Shown piece after piece: positions 9,199 to 16,492 of a stretch of 35,993 nucleotides of DNA. Both the position numbers and the translations under genes were made by a program. The notes under the pieces were generated by a model. It ran no database searches and was not told where the DNA came from. It saw nothing but the letters and a program-made list of their open reading frames with translations. This DNA is from Thermodesulfobacterium geofontis. Its GTDB lineage: Bacteria; Desulfobacterota; Thermodesulfobacteria; Thermodesulfobacteriales; Thermodesulfobacteriaceae. The stretch covers positions 1 through 35,993 of the forward strand of contig PNIK01000062.1 of assembly GCA_002877985.1 (NCBI GenBank). The letters are read 5' to 3'. Each line of letters begins with the position of its first letter. The first letter of the stretch is position 1.

Positions 9199-10575
9199 AT
9201 GACTTCAGTTTTAGTAATTGATGATGAATCTTATCAAAGAGAGATTTTATCAATTATCATTTCAGAGGCTGGCTATTCTGTCTATTCTGCTTCAAATCTT
9301 AAAGAAGCTAAAGAAATAATCAAAAAATATTCCCCAGATATTATTCTTACAGATTTAAAACTTGAAAACGAAAACGGTCTTGAAATATTGAACCATCTTC
9401 CTCAAGAACCCTTTACCCCTGCTGTAATAGTAATTACAGCTTTTGGAACAATATCTTCGGCTGTAGAGGCAATTAAAAAGGGAGCCTTTGATTATTTAAC
9501 CAAACCTATAGATAAAGATATTCTACTGATCACAATAAAAAAGGCAGAAGAAAAAATAAATTTGATTAAAGAAAATTTAAGATTAAAAGAAGAATTATAT
9601 AAACAATTTAAAATTGAAGGTGTTATAGGTAAATCAAAAAAAATGCTTCAGGTTCTTGATATTGTAAAAAAAGTAGCTCCAACTTCAGCAACAGTTCTTA
9701 TTTATGGAGAAAGTGGGACAGGAAAGGAACTTATAGCAAGATCTATACATTATAATTCTCCCAGGAAAGAATATCCCTTTATTGCTATAAATTGCGCTGC
9801 TATTCCTGAAACTCTTATTGAAAGTGAACTTTTCGGTTATGAACCAGGAGCTTTTACAGGTGCAAATACTAGAAAATTAGGTTTAATAGAAATTGCAAAC
9901 AAAGGGACTCTTTTTCTTGACGAAATTGCTGAACTTCCCTTATCTCTTCAAGCCAAGCTTTTAAGAGTTTTACAAGATAAAGAAGTAAGAAGAATAGGAG
10001 GAAAAGATACAATAAAGGTGGATGTAAGATTTATTGCAGCAACTAATAAAAATCTATTAGAAGAAATTAAAAAAGGCAAATTTAGAGAAGATCTTTTTTA
10101 TAGATTAAAAGTTGTAAGTATTGAAATACCACCTTTAAGGGAGAGAAAAGAAGATATTCCAGAGCTTGTAAAGTTTTTTATAGAAAAATATTCAAAAGAA
10201 ATAGGAAAGAAAATCTCAGGAGTTGACGAAAAAGCTTGGCAAGCTTTAATGAATTATCACTGGCCAGGAAATATAAGAGAACTTGAAGCTGTTATAGAAA
10301 AAGCAATAATTGTTTGTGAAGGAGAAAAAATTACTTTAAAAGATATTCAAGATGAATTGCAATGGCCACTTCCTCATAACTCAATTAATATAGATATTCC
10401 AGATGAGGGAATAGATTACCAAGAACTTGAAAAAGAACTCCTTAAAAAAGCCCTAATGAAATCAAATTATACAATTGCTAAGGCAGCAAAACTTCTTGGA
10501 ATGAGTTATGACAAATTTTGGTATAGACTCAAAAAATACGGACTTTTTAAACATATTCGTGAAAACACAAAATAG
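9199..10575 (+). CDS. Sigma-54-dependent NtrC-family response regulator
   Basis: This transcription activator is phosphorylated by the kinase and opens sigma-54 promoters. The receiver domain (1-120) has the acidic pocket VIDDE and the phosphoacceptor at about Asp52 in TDLKL. The AAA+ domain (about 140-370) has Walker A GESGTGKE (170-177), the sigma-54-contacting GAFTGA loop (217-222) and Walker B FLDE (near 241). A Fis-type helix-turn-helix closes the protein (about 410-452, TIAKAAKLLGMSYDKFWYRL). It has 458 residues and no broken motif. It ends at 10575, overlapping the first of two repeats that are probably its own binding sites, just upstream of a sigma-54 promoter. Confidence 0.95.
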   Translation: MTSVLVIDDESYQREILSIIISEAGYSVYSASNLKEAKEIIKKYSPDIILTDLKLENENGLEILNHLPQEPFTPAVIVITAFGTISSAVEAIKKGAFDYLTKPIDKDILLITIKKAEEKINLIKENLRLKEELYKQFKIEGVIGKSKKMLQVLDIVKKVAPTSATVLIYGESGTGKELIARSIHYNSPRKEYPFIAINCAAIPETLIESELFGYEPGAFTGANTRKLGLIEIANKGTLFLDEIAELPLSLQAKLLRVLQDKEVRRIGGKDTIKVDVRFIAATNKNLLEEIKKGKFREDLFYRLKVVSIEIPPLRERKEDIPELVKFFIEKYSKEIGKKISGVDEKAWQALMNYHWPGNIRELEAVIEKAIIVCEGEKITLKDIQDELQWPLPHNSINIDIPDEGIDYQELEKELLKKALMKSNYTIAKAAKLLGMSYDKFWYRLKKYGLFKHIRENTK

Positions 10576-10592
10576 ATTCGTGAAATTACGAA
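10556..10592 (+). promoter_or_regulatory. Tandem enhancer-like repeats (candidate activator binding sites)
   Basis: TTCGTGAAAACACAAA (10556-10571) and TTCGTGAAATTACGAA (10577-10592) match at 13 of 16 positions. Each has inverted TTCGT/ACGAA ends (one mismatch in the first), and they are exactly 21 bp apart, two helical turns. They lie about 75-110 bp upstream of the predicted sigma-54 start site, the normal place for NtrC-family enhancers. Confidence 0.65.
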
Positions 10593-10642
10593 AAATAAAA
10601 AACATTATCATTAAAAACCTCAGAATTATTGAAAATTTCATT

Positions 10643-10658
10643 TGGCATAAAGTTTGAT
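10643..10658 (+). promoter_or_regulatory. Sigma-54 (-24/-12) promoter
   Basis: TGGCATAAAGTTTGAT matches the consensus TGGCACRNNNNTTGCW at all defined positions except two (T for C in the -24 block, A for C in the -12 block), with exact spacing. Transcription would begin near 10668-10670, about 25 bases before the ATG of the small exported protein. An NtrC-family activator gene lies immediately upstream. Confidence 0.75.
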
Positions 10659-10694
10659 ATATAAATTTTCAAAAACTAATAGGAGGTGAGGGTG

Positions 10695-11087
10695 ATGGGT
10701 AAAAAGCTTTTGAGTTTTTTAATTGCTTTAGCCTTTGCTTTTTCTGTATCAACAACCTTTGCACAGGTTTCAGGGACTAAACCTGCAGAACCAGCTAAAA
10801 AAACTGCACCTGCAAAACCTGCTGAAGTAGCAAAAGAAAAAGTAAAGGTTATTACGGGAGAAGTTACAGCAGTTGATCCGGTTGGAAAAACCATAAAAGT
10901 AAAAGGTAAAAAAGAGGAACTTACTATAGGAGTTACAGAAAAACAGATTAAGGATATTAAAGAAGGGGATAAGGTTACAGTAAAATATGTAGAAAAGGAT
11001 GGGTCTTTGGTAGCCAAAAGCATAGTAAAAGCAAAGAAGATTGAGAAAAAGACTGAAAAGAAGACCGAAAAGGAAACTAAAAAGTAA
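10695..11087 (+). CDS. Small exported lysine-rich protein, probable sigma-54 target
   Basis: I do not recognise a named family. The 130-residue product has a signal peptide (MGKKLLSFLIALAFAFSVSTTFA), a low-complexity Ala/Pro/Lys segment (about 27-50), then a compact beta-rich region (ITGEVTAVDPVGKTIKVKGK onward). The latter resembles small single-domain OB-like modules such as DUF5666. A KK-T-EKK repeat tail rich in Lys and Glu ends the protein. The track starts at GTG 10686, but that overlaps the AGGAGG at 10681-10686; the ATG at 10695 has the correct spacing. Its place after a ZraSR-like pair recalls the periplasmic ZraP, without visible homology. A periplasmic stress or metal role is inference. 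Confidence 0.8.
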   Translation: MGKKLLSFLIALAFAFSVSTTFAQVSGTKPAEPAKKTAPAKPAEVAKEKVKVITGEVTAVDPVGKTIKVKGKKEELTIGVTEKQIKDIKEGDKVTVKYVEKDGSLVAKSIVKAKKIEKKTEKKTEKETKK

Positions 11088-11206
11088 AGTACAAAGCATA
11101 AGGTCTCCCTAATTTTTATTTAAATTTTCATTGTTAAACTTTCATTTTTTTAAATCAAAATTTTGTCTAAAGTTTCTATTATTCAAAAATATTGTAAATT
11201 AATATC
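11088..11206 (+). promoter_or_regulatory. Intergenic region before kup, candidate -10 element
   Basis: This AT-rich gap contains no clear terminator for the preceding gene. TAAATT at 11195-11200 lies six bases before the kup ATG and could be a -10 element, but no good -35 is found at the right distance. No Shine-Dalgarno precedes kup. Confidence 0.25.
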
Positions 11207-13018
11207 ATGCAAAAAAACTTAAAAAACGTCATAAAAGCTTTAGGTATTGTTTTTGGTGATATAGGCACAAGTCCGATTTATACCATAAGTACCATTTTTC
11301 TATTTCTTTCTGTAAGCAAAGAAAATGTTTTTGGAATTTTATCCCTTATTTTTTGGACTCTAATTTTGCTTCCCACTATTCAGTACTCCTTTCTTGCAAT
11401 GAAATTAAGTTTAAGAGGTGAAGGTGGAATTTTAATTCTTTCTGAGATTTTTAAAAATTTAGTTAAAGATAAAAGATGGAAACTCATAGCTACTTATTTA
11501 GGATTTGTAGGAATTTCTTTTCTTATGGGGGACGGAGTTATTACACCAGCTATAAGTATTCTCAGTGCTGTAGAAGGTCTTTCATTAATTACTTATATTC
11601 CGAGTATTACTCCCTCAACCATAGTTTATATAAGTATAATTATAGCTATAATGCTTTTTTCTTTTCAACCTAGGGGCACAGAAAAAGTTTCTATTACTTT
11701 CGGACCTATCATGTTATTATGGTTTATAAGTCTTAGTGTCTTAGGATTGATTTATATTTTAAAAGTTCCTGAAGTAATAAAGGCGATTAATCCTTGGTAT
11801 GGAATTAAATTTTTGATAGATCACGGTTGGAAAGGATATCTTATTTTAGGAATTGTCATTCTCTGCGCAACTGGAGCAGAAGCTATGTATGCAGATATAG
11901 GACATTTAGGTGTAAAACCTATAAAAGATGCATGGAAAATCGTATTTTTAGCAGTAACCATAAACTATTTTGGACAAGGAGCTTATTTAATTTTACATCC
12001 AAAAACAAGATATGTACTTTTTGAAATGTGTAAAAATTTTTCTCCACCTCTTTATCTTCCTTTTTTAATACTTGCACTACTTGCTACTATAATTGCTTCG
12101 CAGGCAGTAATAAGTGCTATGTTTAGCCTTGTTTATCAATGTATTTTGTCCCGCTATCTTCCCGTATTAAAAGTTAAATATACTTCTACAGAACTTAGCA
12201 CCCAAATCTATATTGGAACTGTAAACTGGTTTCTTTTATTGGCTGTATGTTATATTATGTATTTTTTTAAATCCTCGGAAAGGCTTGCCGCTGCTTATGG
12301 ATTAGCTGTTACTGGGGTTATGGTTCTTACAGGCTTTTTTCTTGTTTTAATTTTTTATTTTAAAAACCTATGGAAATTCTTTTTTTTATCTTGTTTAACA
12401 GCGTTAATTTCATTTGCATATTTCGTTTCCACATCTCATAAGATTTTAGAAGGAGGGTATATATCTCTTATTATAGCAAGTATACCTTTTTTGTTAATTC
12501 TTCTTTATGTTAAAGGACAAGAAAGATTATATAAAGCTCTTCGTCCCTATTTTCTTCCAAGGGAAGAATTTATAAATAAATTTACTAAAGTATATACCTC
12601 TTATCCTAAAATTCCAGGAACAGCGCTTTTTTTTATAAGAGATTTGGATCATATTCCGCCTTATGTAATAGAAACGATATTTTTTCACGGCATTTTGTAT
12701 GAAGAAAATATTTTTATTTCTTTTATAAGAAAAAATGAACCCTTTGGAATAACAACTGGTTTTTTAGAAGAAATCTGTCCAGGTATTAAAGTATTAGAAA
12801 TAGCCTATGGATATATGGAAAGGCTTAATGTCGAAGATATTTTAAGGGAAAATGGAATTGAAGAAAAAGTTATTTTTTATGGATTAGAAGATATAGAAGC
12901 TAAAAATATTATCTGGAAACTTTATGCTTTTATAAAACAGATAAGTTCTCATTATGTTAAATTTTTAGAACTCCCTTCTCACAAACTCCACGGTGTATTA
13001 ACAAGAATTGAAATTTGA
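11207..13018 (+). CDS. kup: Kup-family potassium uptake protein
   Basis: This is a proton-coupled K+ importer of the KUP/HAK/KT family in the inner membrane. The signature GIVFGDIGTSPIYT is at residues 12-25, and GVITPAISILSAVEGL follows. About twelve hydrophobic helices are visible before a soluble C-terminal domain of about 150 residues starting near FINKFTKVY. It has 603 residues, close to E. coli Kup (622). The ATG has no Shine-Dalgarno and a -10-like hexamer six bases upstream. It is followed directly by a LapA-like gene, and the four genes to 14526 run closely together. Confidence 0.94.
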   Translation: MQKNLKNVIKALGIVFGDIGTSPIYTISTIFLFLSVSKENVFGILSLIFWTLILLPTIQYSFLAMKLSLRGEGGILILSEIFKNLVKDKRWKLIATYLGFVGISFLMGDGVITPAISILSAVEGLSLITYIPSITPSTIVYISIIIAIMLFSFQPRGTEKVSITFGPIMLLWFISLSVLGLIYILKVPEVIKAINPWYGIKFLIDHGWKGYLILGIVILCATGAEAMYADIGHLGVKPIKDAWKIVFLAVTINYFGQGAYLILHPKTRYVLFEMCKNFSPPLYLPFLILALLATIIASQAVISAMFSLVYQCILSRYLPVLKVKYTSTELSTQIYIGTVNWFLLLAVCYIMYFFKSSERLAAAYGLAVTGVMVLTGFFLVLIFYFKNLWKFFFLSCLTALISFAYFVSTSHKILEGGYISLIIASIPFLLILLYVKGQERLYKALRPYFLPREEFINKFTKVYTSYPKIPGTALFFIRDLDHIPPYVIETIFFHGILYEENIFISFIRKNEPFGITTGFLEEICPGIKVLEIAYGYMERLNVEDILRENGIEEKVIFYGLEDIEAKNIIWKLYAFIKQISSHYVKFLELPSHKLHGVLTRIEI

Positions 13019-13080
13019 ATTTGCCTATTGAAGCTTTTCTGAATATTGAATATAATAAAAAACCTTATTGGGAGGCAAAA

Positions 13081-13359
13081 TTGATTATCAGATTAATTAT
13101 ATGGATTATTATAACTCTTTTTATTGTACTTTTTGTAGTTTTTAATGTAGAACCAAAGGTCAATGTTTATATCTTACCTGGGGTAACTTTGGAAAATATT
13201 CCTCTTGCTCTTGTAATTATTATAAGTTTTATTCTGGGACTGCTTGCAGGAATGATTTTATTTCTTGGTCAGATTATTAAATACCAGCTGGAATTAAGAA
13301 GAGCAAGGAAACATGCTCATACAGAAACAAAAACTTTAGGGGGTAAGGATGAAGATTAA
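13081..13359 (+). CDS. Small LapA-domain (DUF1049) membrane protein
   Basis: The product has two membrane helices (about 3-20 and 44-65) separated by a short loop with the LapA-type FNVEPKVNVYILPG sequence, then a charged cytoplasmic tail. LapA/YciS proteins act in Gram-negative envelope assembly, in E. coli with lipopolysaccharide quality control. The track begins at TTG 13015 within the end of kup. I prefer TTG 13081, in the same frame, because GGGAGG at 13070-13075 lies five bases before it and homologues begin just before the first helix; this gives 92 residues. The gene end overlaps the next start by 11 bases. Confidence 0.75.
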   Translation: MIIRLIIWIIITLFIVLFVVFNVEPKVNVYILPGVTLENIPLALVIIISFILGLLAGMILFLGQIIKYQLELRRARKHAHTETKTLGGKDED

Positions 13360-13897
13360 TCCAGAAAAAGAAATTATTGAAAGTCTGGCTAAAGAAATTT
13401 TAGTTGCAGCAAGAACTGCTCCTAAAGCAAAGGGAGTGGATGATCTTGTTTTTGGACTTATAACCGAAAAAACTGAAAAAGAAAAACTTGCTCAGGAAAT
13501 GGAAAGAGTAGCAGAAGAAAAAGGAGAAGCTTTTAAGTTTTTTAAAAGAGATGCAGACAATGTAAGAAATTCTGAAGCTATAATTTTAATTTCCGTTAAT
13601 TTTACAAAACCCTTGGGTCTTAACTGTGGAGCCTGTGGTTTTAGCTGTGATACAATCTTAAAACAACCTAAATCAAATTTAGATTTAGATGGACCTATTT
13701 GCGCCATGAAGCTTTTAGATATGGGAATTGCCATAGGTTCTGCAGTATATAAGGCTAAAGATCTATGCATAGATAACAGAGTAATGTATACCATAGGAGT
13801 TGCAGCTAAAAGACTAAATCTTTTACCTGGTCAGGTAATAATAGGTATTCCTTTAAGCGTTAAAGGAAAAAATATATATTTTGACAGAAAATACTAA
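13349..13897 (+). CDS. DUF2148 ferredoxin-domain protein
   Basis: This is a conserved protein of unknown function described as containing a ferredoxin domain. It has 182 residues. A nitroreductase-like N-terminal segment (LVAARTAPKAKGVDDL) precedes a cluster of cysteines in NCGACGFSC, with further single cysteines in GPICAMK and KDLCIDN, arranged for a Fe-S cluster. Such proteins are common in anaerobes. ATG 13349 follows a GGGGGTAAGG Shine-Dalgarno located within the lapA-like gene. No partner that would fix its role is next to it. Confidence 0.8.
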   Translation: MKINPEKEIIESLAKEILVAARTAPKAKGVDDLVFGLITEKTEKEKLAQEMERVAEEKGEAFKFFKRDADNVRNSEAIILISVNFTKPLGLNCGACGFSCDTILKQPKSNLDLDGPICAMKLLDMGIAIGSAVYKAKDLCIDNRVMYTIGVAAKRLNLLPGQVIIGIPLSVKGKNIYFDRKY

Positions 13898-13905
13898 CTT
13901 TTATA

Positions 13906-14526
13906 ATGATTAAAGTCAAAATCTGCGGGCTTAAAAAGAAAGAGGATGTTGAATTTTTAAACAATTTTCCAGTAGATTATATGGGATTTATTATGTACCC
14001 AAAATCTCCAAGATATGTAAATAATGAATTAAAAGAGCTTCTTTCTTTGGTAAAAAAAGCTAAAAAAGTGGTTGTTTTTGTAAATCCCTCTTATGAGGAG
14101 GTTAAAAATGCTCTTGATTTAGGTGCAGATTTTATTCAACTTCACGGAGAGGAGACTCCTGAATTTGGAGAAAAAATAGGCTTTAAAAAGATCATAAAAG
14201 CCTTTAGAGTAAAAGAAAACAGAATTGATTTTAAGGAATTATCTTTTTGGAAAAATGCTTATGCCATATTACTTGATACCTATGTAAAGGGAATCCTGGG
14301 TGGAACAGGAAAAACTTTTAACTGGGATATAGCAAAGAGGATTGTTTCTTCAGGTTATAAAGTTTTTTTAGCAGGTGGTATAGATCCTGACAATGTTTTA
14401 AATGCAGTAAAAGAAGTTTCTCCTTATGCAATTGATATAGCATCAGGGGTTGAACTTTATCCAGGGAAAAAAGATCCAGAAAAAATAAATAGACTTTTTA
14501 ATAGTTTAAAATTGATATCCAGCTGA
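13906..14526 (+). CDS. trpF: Phosphoribosylanthranilate isomerase
   Basis: TrpF carries out the Amadori rearrangement of phosphoribosylanthranilate in tryptophan synthesis. It is a TIM barrel beginning KVKICGLKK, which contains the general-base cysteine. LLDTY carries the catalytic aspartate, and the phosphate-binding GGIDPDNV and IDIASGVE complete the set. At 206 residues it has normal length. No other trp gene is nearby, so it is an orphan. The ATG has no Shine-Dalgarno. Its last 21 bases overlap the 3' end of the Memo-family gene on the other strand. Confidence 0.94.
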   Translation: MIKVKICGLKKKEDVEFLNNFPVDYMGFIMYPKSPRYVNNELKELLSLVKKAKKVVVFVNPSYEEVKNALDLGADFIQLHGEETPEFGEKIGFKKIIKAFRVKENRIDFKELSFWKNAYAILLDTYVKGILGGTGKTFNWDIAKRIVSSGYKVFLAGGIDPDNVLNAVKEVSPYAIDIASGVELYPGKKDPEKINRLFNSLKLISS

Positions 14527-15696
14527 AGCTACAGAAACTATAGAACCTTTACCAAAAGGGATCGCCTCTTGATAAAAAATCTGATAATCTCCTTTAGCAT
14601 TCATTTTATTTAAAAGAAGATTGAGTAAATAAAGACAGGAAAGACCACATATTTTCATAGGAGCAAGATTTTTTGCCTCATTTAAAAATTCTTCTGAGGT
14701 CCCATTAAAAGTAAGTTCTAATAATTTTTTATCTGTTTCCAATACTTTCTGAATATGAACTTCTGATACCTCAAAAGGATCTCCATATCTCGGACCTAAA
14801 TGACAAAAATCTATTCCCAGAACAAGGTAAGTTCTCTCATCAAACAATTCAGATAGTGCGGATATAAATTTTTCTAACAGTTCTTTAGTTTTATTTTCAA
14901 AAAATATAATTAAGGGTCCTACTAAGATTGGAAGAACAACAAATTCATCTTTAAGAATATGATGTAAGAATAGAATTTGAAATTCAATGGAATGCTCAAG
15001 TTTATGGGCTATATGATTTGGAAATACTTCAACCTGTTTAGATTTAGTAAGATATAATAAACCTCCTCGGTCATTTTTAATTACTCCAAAGGGGGTTGCA
15101 ATATCCTTAGTGAGAATAGACCAGGGAAGATCTAAATGATGTCCTACACCAAAAATAATTACTCTTGAACCAGAGGGTATTTTAAATCTATTATAACTTT
15201 CAGCAAAAGCTTTTGCTCCAGCTCTAAGGTCAATATGGGGTGCAATTAAAATCTTTGGTGGTTTTGAAGAATCGGGATTGCATAATTTTAGAATATCCTC
15301 TATAAAGAATTGAGCTTCGGAGGCTGAAAGAGGATAAGCTTGATTTGCATAAGCCATAGGTCTTAATGGCAAAGATAACCACTTTTCATAGGCTTTATTT
15401 TTTATTTCTTCAAAATTTTTACTCCACAAAAGACCCTTTTCATCAAGAAAATTGACAATTTTGATTATCTCTTCTAAAGGAATAATTTCTCCGAATCTTT
15501 TTGTGGCTTCAGCTTGAAGATCTCTTAAATCGTGTTTTCCATCCATTAAAGGAAGTAAAAAAACTATACTTTGCGGAACAACAACGATTTCTTCAATAAT
15601 ACCGATAGGGTCTCTCAATAAGCATACAGGTTTCCCTTCATGTTTAGTAGGAATAATATCTACATATCTTAAAATAGGTTTAAAAGTAGCATCCAT
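14506..15696 (-). CDS. Memo-family (AmmeMemoRadiSam B) protein with N-terminal PqqD-like domain
   Basis: The C-terminal two thirds (from about 140) is a Memo/MEMO1 domain of the class III dioxygenase fold. It has LIAPHIDLRAGA, VIIFGVGHH, HSIEFQ, FCHLGPRYGDPF and KICGLSC, covering the expected His and Cys metal-site segments. The N-terminal part (1-110) looks like a winged-helix module similar to PqqD/coenzyme-PQQ domains (LLPLMDGKHDLRDLQAEATKRF). Memo proteins often occur with AMMECR1 and a radical SAM enzyme, neither of which is here. The ATG overlaps the stop of the upstream ParB-like gene by one base, so the two are coupled. The molecular function is unknown. Confidence 0.82.
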   Translation of the reverse strand: MDATFKPILRYVDIIPTKHEGKPVCLLRDPIGIIEEIVVVPQSIVFLLPLMDGKHDLRDLQAEATKRFGEIIPLEEIIKIVNFLDEKGLLWSKNFEEIKNKAYEKWLSLPLRPMAYANQAYPLSASEAQFFIEDILKLCNPDSSKPPKILIAPHIDLRAGAKAFAESYNRFKIPSGSRVIIFGVGHHLDLPWSILTKDIATPFGVIKNDRGGLLYLTKSKQVEVFPNHIAHKLEHSIEFQILFLHHILKDEFVVLPILVGPLIIFFENKTKELLEKFISALSELFDERTYLVLGIDFCHLGPRYGDPFEVSEVHIQKVLETDKKLLELTFNGTSEEFLNEAKNLAPMKICGLSCLYLLNLLLNKMNAKGDYQIFYQEAIPFGKGSIVSVASAGYQF

Positions 15697-16481
15697 TATA
15701 CTATTTCTTCTCCAAAATCTTCAGCAGTCAAGCTCTGGCAGGCTTCTTTTACCCTCTCAACTGCAGTATAAAATTCTTCTTCAATGGTTCTTACTCTTAT
15801 ACCATAAGCCTTTTGCACTGCCTTTCTTACTATCTCTCCTTTCATCAAAGCATTTTCCCATCCAAATTCAGCATATTTTTCATTTACCACTCTATTTAAA
15901 TCTATCAATGCAGAAGCCCTTTTTCTTCTTTCTTCAGCAGCCTCATTTAAAGGCATAGCCAAAAAATTGTCAATCTTTGAAACAAAGCTTTCATAAAAAC
16001 TGGCAGGAAATCTGGAATCAAATTCTTCTATAGCAAATCCAAAGGTAATAAATATAGGATCTTTAAAATAGGTAAAAAGGTCTTCCTCTATCATGCTGGG
16101 ATCTTCTCTCAATAAGTCCTGATAAAGCCTATAGGCTTGTTTAGATTTTTCTTTTACATTAGGTGGCTTTTCTGTATTGAATTCAAGGATATAGTGATAA
16201 AGACTTTCATCAACTACAATAGCAAGAATTTCTCTTGCTCCCAGATCTCTCATAGCTTCAAGCCTATGCATTCCGTCAACTACATAATATTTTCCATCCT
16301 TAGGCACAACTACTATTGGGGTTAAGAATCCGAGTTTTTCTATTGCCATCTCTAAATGTTTTTTCAAACTTTCAGAAATATCTCTCTGAAAAGGAGGCCT
16401 GTATATTTCATCAATATTAAAAAGAACTAACTTCATAGGTTGTTTTTTTACAGGATCTTCAAAGGAGGCAATTTCAACCAT
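15696..16481 (-). CDS. ParB/Srx-fold protein directly downstream of ftsZ
   Basis: The first 115 residues form a ParB N-terminal (ParB/sulfiredoxin) domain: FNIDEIYRPPFQRD, LGFLTPIVVV, then DGMHRLEAMRDLGAREILAIV. The GMHR motif takes the place of the GERR of chromosome-partition ParB and resembles nucleotide-using SerK-like relatives more closely. There is no ParB helix-turn-helix; the remaining 145 residues are mostly helical and unassigned. It lies 11 bases after ftsZ with AGGGGGTGG before its ATG, and is coupled to the Memo-family gene. It may be a nucleotide-binding switch or a kinase. Its link to division rests only on position. Confidence 0.75.
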   Translation of the reverse strand: MVEIASFEDPVKKQPMKLVLFNIDEIYRPPFQRDISESLKKHLEMAIEKLGFLTPIVVVPKDGKYYVVDGMHRLEAMRDLGAREILAIVVDESLYHYILEFNTEKPPNVKEKSKQAYRLYQDLLREDPSMIEEDLFTYFKDPIFITFGFAIEEFDSRFPASFYESFVSKIDNFLAMPLNEAAEERRKRASALIDLNRVVNEKYAEFGWENALMKGEIVRKAVQKAYGIRVRTIEEEFYTAVERVKEACQSLTAEDFGEEIV

Positions 16482-16492
16482 ATTACCACCCC

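Noticed and set aside
10676-11099. Minus-strand ORFs opposite the small exported protein
   Set aside because: They are low-complexity Phe/Cys or Ser/Thr-rich shadows of the Lys-rich coding strand, which has a clear signal peptide and AGGAGG site.
11088-11125. Possible terminator after the small exported protein
   Set aside because: AGGtctcCCT before a T-rich stretch gives only a three-base stem, too weak to call.
13015-13080. N-terminal extension of the LapA-like gene from TTG 13015
   Set aside because: The extension overlaps the kup end, has no ribosome site, and a GGGAGG-supported TTG lies at 13081.
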